From UBA1715 sp045599365 (lineage in GTDB: Bacteria; Bacteroidota; Bacteroidia; Bacteroidales; UBA1715): a DNA stretch of 64,000 nucleotides. The notes beneath the pieces were generated by a model. The model had not been told where the DNA came from, ran no database searches, and worked only from the letters and a program-made list of their open reading frames with translations. The stretch is from the NCBI GenBank assembly GCA_045599365.1, contig JAZRVS010000185.1:1-64000 (forward strand), read 5' to 3'. The translations under genes and the position numbers were made by a program. Below, in pieces: positions 60,998-64,000 of this stretch. Position 1 is the stretch's first letter. Every line of letters starts with the position of its first letter.

Positions 60998-61789
60998 TCA
61001 TTCCTCCCATCCATCGTAATTTGCAGTTTCGGGCATAAAATAATTTCCAATACGAAAATCAATGTCAGCCTTATGGGCTTGACTCAGTTGATGTTTTCGC
61101 GGAATACGATATATTTTTCCGTCTTTAATAAAATGTGCTCCTGTTTGATGAAATCGGAACGGAATATTTTTCTCAACGCACTGGCGACGCAAGTCGAGAA
61201 TCCAATCGTAATTGCACGGACGGGCGTAAACTCCAGATTCCCCACCAACCGAAACTTCTTCTATTGTGTTGTCAAGATAGTGCGAAACATCAACGTGTTC
61301 AAGCAATGGCGCAATTGTTAGAGATTTATGTTTTATTGGCACCGATTTAAAAATTGGCAATCTGTAGTCTGCCATTGCCTGATTTTCAATGGTACAACCA
61401 ACCATCACGTTGTCGTAGCCATCGCCCCAATCGTCGGGAATGCATTCCATAAAACGGTCTATTCGTTTTGTGAAAAAGTAGAAATACAAATCTTTTCTTT
61501 CACGAATCATTTCCCAGCATTCTGGTCGCCATTCATCTGCATCTTTCAAAAGAAAATCGGAGGTAAAACAGGTAAAAACAACCTTTCCCGACGGAATTTT
61601 ATAGGATTTGTCTCGTTTCCGTTTTATTGGCAAGTCAAAAGCTGCGGTTTTTCGGGCAATACTGCTACTGACCTCGCTTCCATACATTTCGTCTTGACGA
61701 TATACATAACAATATTTGCAACCCGGACTGATTTTCGTACATCCGTGCCACGGATTCCAATCTGCATATATGCTCCACGCTTCTGACAC
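60998..61789 (-). CDS. DUF5131 (phage Gp37/Gp68-like) radical-SAM-related protein
   Basis: The 263-residue protein matches DUF5131: WSIYADWNPWHGCTKISPGC, KYCYVYRQDEMYG, VFTCFTSDFLLKDADEWRPE, FFTKRIDRFMECIPDDWGDG, VMVGCTIENQAMADYRLP and EEVSVGGESGVYARPCNYDW. The Cys pattern C-x6-C-x2-C near the N-terminus suggests an Fe-S cluster of a variant radical-SAM enzyme. The family is widespread in phages and bacterial islands; the reaction is unknown. It lies 5' to a defence-remnant region. Confidence 0.88.
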   Translation of the reverse strand: MSEAWSIYADWNPWHGCTKISPGCKYCYVYRQDEMYGSEVSSSIARKTAAFDLPIKRKRDKSYKIPSGKVVFTCFTSDFLLKDADEWRPECWEMIRERKDLYFYFFTKRIDRFMECIPDDWGDGYDNVMVGCTIENQAMADYRLPIFKSVPIKHKSLTIAPLLEHVDVSHYLDNTIEEVSVGGESGVYARPCNYDWILDLRRQCVEKNIPFRFHQTGAHFIKDGKIYRIPRKHQLSQAHKADIDFRIGNYFMPETANYDGWEE

Positions 61790-61814
61790 AAAATTAGTGT
61801 TTTATGATTACTTC

Positions 61815-62738
61815 TTAATTCTTAAATTCTATCATGTGTTTGTACACAATCAACGAAATTTGTGCGATAATCTCTTCTAAATCTTGATATTGCATAGATT
61901 TATTCTCACAAAACACAGCAATACCATACGTGATGTTTTTGTCAAGAAGAGTTACAAAACCAACATCATTAATACCTTCGCAAATGCCATTATTCATTGG
62001 CCCCGTCCCTGTTTTGTGAGCAATTCCAACTTGAGCATTGTTTACATATCGAGGCAACCGACTTTCGCCTGTTTTACAATTGATTAGCATTTCTGTAAGC
62101 CAATTGAGTAATGAATCGCAGTAGTCAGATTTGAAAGAAGGCGTTGTTGCAATGTCGTGTATAAACTTTGCCGCATCCGATGGCGTTGTGAAATTGTCAT
62201 AGCAACGATTGGGAACTTCGTGCTGTTCTTGTTCTGTCCAACGTACATTCGTGTTTTGTAATTTTGAATCTCCAAGGGGAAATGTTTTAATAAATTGAGT
62301 CGTAACTTCGGGATTTGCAACATTATTGAAAAGGATATCGCAGGCGTTATTGTCACTGAGTTGCAGAGAATACTGCAAAAGTTCCTCTATGGTTAAATTA
62401 ACATCTTGATTTGGAAATCTCTGTGCAAGCGGACTATACGTATTTATGTGAAGTTCCTTTTGGAAAACATGAATGGAATCTTGTAGTGAAATATTTTTTT
62501 GACACAATACATCAAGAACTGCTGTCGCTTGATACAATTTGCAAACGCTATACATAGGAAACTTTGTGTCTCCATTTATGTTACAAATTTCTTTGCCCTG
62601 ACACCAAACAGAAACGCCAACAATAGCATCTTTAGCAGCAAGATATGATTCTATTTGTTTTTGCAGTTGTTGCGCATACGTGCTATTCATTAGAAGTAAT
62701 GAAAGCAGTGTGTAAACTATTCTTTTTATGAAAGGCAT
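61815..62738 (-). CDS. Class A serine beta-lactamase
   Basis: The 307-residue protein has a signal peptide (about 1-23, NSTYAQ) and the class A motifs: YSVCKL (S-x-x-K, Ser70), LSDNNACD (SDN130), RWTEQEQHEVPNR (Glu166 omega-loop region) and AHKTGTG (KTG234). It resembles the Bacteroidetes subclass A2 enzymes. It hydrolyses beta-lactams in the periplasm; the spectrum cannot be read. The ATG at 62738 is chosen because an upstream in-frame ATG at 62774 lies inside the terminator hairpin of the aspartokinase gene. The stop codon is embedded in TTAAGAATTAAGAA. Confidence 0.92.
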   Translation of the reverse strand: MPFIKRIVYTLLSLLLMNSTYAQQLQKQIESYLAAKDAIVGVSVWCQGKEICNINGDTKFPMYSVCKLYQATAVLDVLCQKNISLQDSIHVFQKELHINTYSPLAQRFPNQDVNLTIEELLQYSLQLSDNNACDILFNNVANPEVTTQFIKTFPLGDSKLQNTNVRWTEQEQHEVPNRCYDNFTTPSDAAKFIHDIATTPSFKSDYCDSLLNWLTEMLINCKTGESRLPRYVNNAQVGIAHKTGTGPMNNGICEGINDVGFVTLLDKNITYGIAVFCENKSMQYQDLEEIIAQISLIVYKHMIEFKN

Positions 62739-62747
62739 TGAATAAAA

Positions 62748-62784
62748 TAAAAAACGAGAAATGAAATGTTTCACTCCTCGTTTT
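62748..62784 (-). terminator. Terminator of the aspartokinase gene
   Basis: On the minus strand AAAACGAG pairs with CTCGTTTT, with an inner GTGAAA/TTTCAT stem, followed by TTTATTTTATT. It stops the aspartokinase transcript before the beta-lactamase gene, which is then transcribed from its own start. Confidence 0.75.
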
Positions 62785-62795
62785 AGACTTTTGTT

Positions 62796-64000
62796 TTAAT
62801 TGAATAGATTTTCGTGAACAGCAACCAATGCTTTATTCTTGTTTTCAGTATCAATAAGAACAGAAATATTGTGTTCACTACCTCCGTAACAAATCATTCG
62901 TACTGGAATGTCTTTCAATGCTTTAAGAACTTCTGTCGCATGTCCTTGCTCTTCGGCAATCATATTCCCAACGATACAAATAATTGTTTGATCTTTATCA
63001 ACTTCAACGGTTCCCAATGTTTTCAATTCATCAACTATTTGTGCTAAATAGTCAATTTTGTCAATTGTCAATGAAACAGCAACTTCCGAAGTGGTGATGA
63101 GGTCAATAGGTGTTTTGTATTTCTCAAAAATTTCAAATACACGACACAAGAAACCGTACGCGAGCAACATTCTACCCGATTTAATTTTTATCGCTGTTAA
63201 TCCGTCTTTTGCAGCGATGGCTTTTACGCCTGTCCCTGTTGTTTTGTTTGAAATTTTAGTTCCATGAGCTTCTGGTTGCATTGTGTTTTTTAAGAATACA
63301 GGAATATTTTTCACTTTTGCAGGAAGTACTGTTGAAGGATGAAGAATTTTAGCTCCAAAATATGCTAATTCTGCTGCTTCATCAAATGACATTTCTGCAA
63401 TTGGATGAGTATTTTTTACAATACGAGGATCGTTGTTGTGAATACCATCAATGTCAGTCCAAATTTCTACTGCATCAGCGTTGATTGCTGCACCAATAAG
63501 TGAAGCTGAGTAATCACTTCCGCCTCGTTTTAGGTTATCAACTTCGTTTTTGTCGTTCATACAAATAAACCCTTGAGCAATGAACAACATTGTGCTTGGA
63601 TATTGATTTAATATATCTTGTAAGTGTTTTTCTATTTCAGCTTGAATAGGTTCTCCATCAGCATCAACAAACATGAAATCTAACGAATTCAATAGCACAG
63701 AAGGAATATTGTTTTCTTCGTGATATAACTGTACTAAATTCGTTGACATAATTTCGCCGCGAGCAAGAATCATTTTCTCGGCTTGAATGTTGAATGGTTT
63801 ATTGGCAAATGAACGAACAATATTGCATTCACGAGCAATTATTGCAGTTGCTTTATCGCGATATGTTTGAGATGTGAGTAAACCTTCTATTACACCCGCA
63901 TATTTTTTCTCTAATGCAGATATTAAATTTGACGCACCATCTGCATTGCCTTTTTTGTAGTAATCAGAAATCTCTACAAGATTGTTTGTCGTTCCCGACA
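62796..64000 (-). CDS. lysC: Aspartate kinase, 5' end beyond the window
   Basis: The frame is open from 62796 to the window edge (about 401 codons visible); the N-terminal KFGGTS region is cut off. Visible kinase motifs are SGTTNNLVEISDYY, FIAQGFICMNDK, LKRGGSDYSASLIGAAINAD, EIWTDIDGIHNNDPRIV and EAAELAYFGAKILHPST. The C-terminal 150 residues are two ACT-type regulatory domains (LITTSEVAVSLTID, IICIVGNMI). It phosphorylates aspartate for lysine, threonine and methionine synthesis. No homoserine dehydrogenase domain follows, so it is monofunctional. Confidence 0.93.
   Translation of the reverse strand, partial: SGTTNNLVEISDYYKKGNADGASNLISALEKKYAGVIEGLLTSQTYRDKATAIIARECNIVRSFANKPFNIQAEKMILARGEIMSTNLVQLYHEENNIPSVLLNSLDFMFVDADGEPIQAEIEKHLQDILNQYPSTMLFIAQGFICMNDKNEVDNLKRGGSDYSASLIGAAINADAVEIWTDIDGIHNNDPRIVKNTHPIAEMSFDEAAELAYFGAKILHPSTVLPAKVKNIPVFLKNTMQPEAHGTKISNKTTGTGVKAIAAKDGLTAIKIKSGRMLLAYGFLCRVFEIFEKYKTPIDLITTSEVAVSLTIDKIDYLAQIVDELKTLGTVEVDKDQTIICIVGNMIAEEQGHATEVLKALKDIPVRMICYGGSEHNISVLIDTENKNKALVAVHENLFN

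Overview
The window comes from an AT-rich member of the Bacteroidetes, most likely an uncultured gut- or rumen-type Bacteroidales. The clues are the TAnnTTTG-type promoter boxes, many DUF families confined to this phylum (DUF4836, DUF2490, DUF4840-like), TonB-dependent receptors, Bacteroidetes-style lipoproteins and a FISUMP-like secreted protein. No rRNA, tRNA, CRISPR array, integrase or transposase gene was seen.

Layout. 1-2050: a secreted protein whose 3' end looks like a diversity-generating-retroelement target, followed by about 600 bp of short repeats. 2074-7367: YegP-like protein, leuCD, a DUF151 nuclease-like protein, a DUF4836 lipoprotein and a hotdog thioesterase. 7379-10888: TonB receptor plus lipoprotein, divergent from a LuxR-type regulator. 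10972-14260: a five-gene operon built round a VTC (polyphosphate polymerase-like) protein and DUF4956. 14283-29717: mostly household genes (MORN protein, U32 peptidase, phosphodiesterase, CDF transporter, PaaK-like ligase, acyltransferase, FtsK, LolA-like, LuxC-like, SUF proteins) and a flippase gene interrupted by one stop codon. 29808-34782: a defence-gene graveyard with an AAA+ ATPase, an apparently intact EcoRI-type methyltransferase beside an internally deleted EcoRI-type endonuclease, and a RhuM-like gene between 142-bp direct repeats. 34877-38219: cupin, SGNH hydrolase and a large secreted protein. 38554-53129: a four-gene, roughly 14.6-kb natural-product locus. 53535-57959: a Tat-linked periplasmic iron-sulfur redox island with its own tatA and tatC. 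58038-64000: an ATPase gene bracketed by identical 42-bp palindromes, a YhcG/methyltransferase deletion scar, a DUF5131 protein, a class A beta-lactamase and a truncated aspartokinase gene.

The most interesting system is the minus-strand block STAS protein - three-module NRPS (C-A-T, C-A-T, C-A-T, reductase) - outer-membrane barrel - MATE exporter fused to an anti-sigma-type HATPase. The NRPS should release a tripeptide as an aldehyde or alcohol. The barrel and MATE protein suggest export. The STAS protein and the HATPase domain are the two halves of a partner-switching switch, placed at opposite ends of the same locus, so export or synthesis may be gated by phosphorylation of the STAS serine. 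No dedicated phosphopantetheinyl transferase, MbtH protein or PP2C phosphatase lies in the window.

Non-coding structure is rich. A dispersed imperfect palindrome of up to about 160 bp occurs four times with a conserved loop. TTAAGAR heptamer tracts swallow the stop codons of four unrelated genes. Two families of near-identical terminator hairpins recur. All functional statements come from reading motifs; no database search was run.
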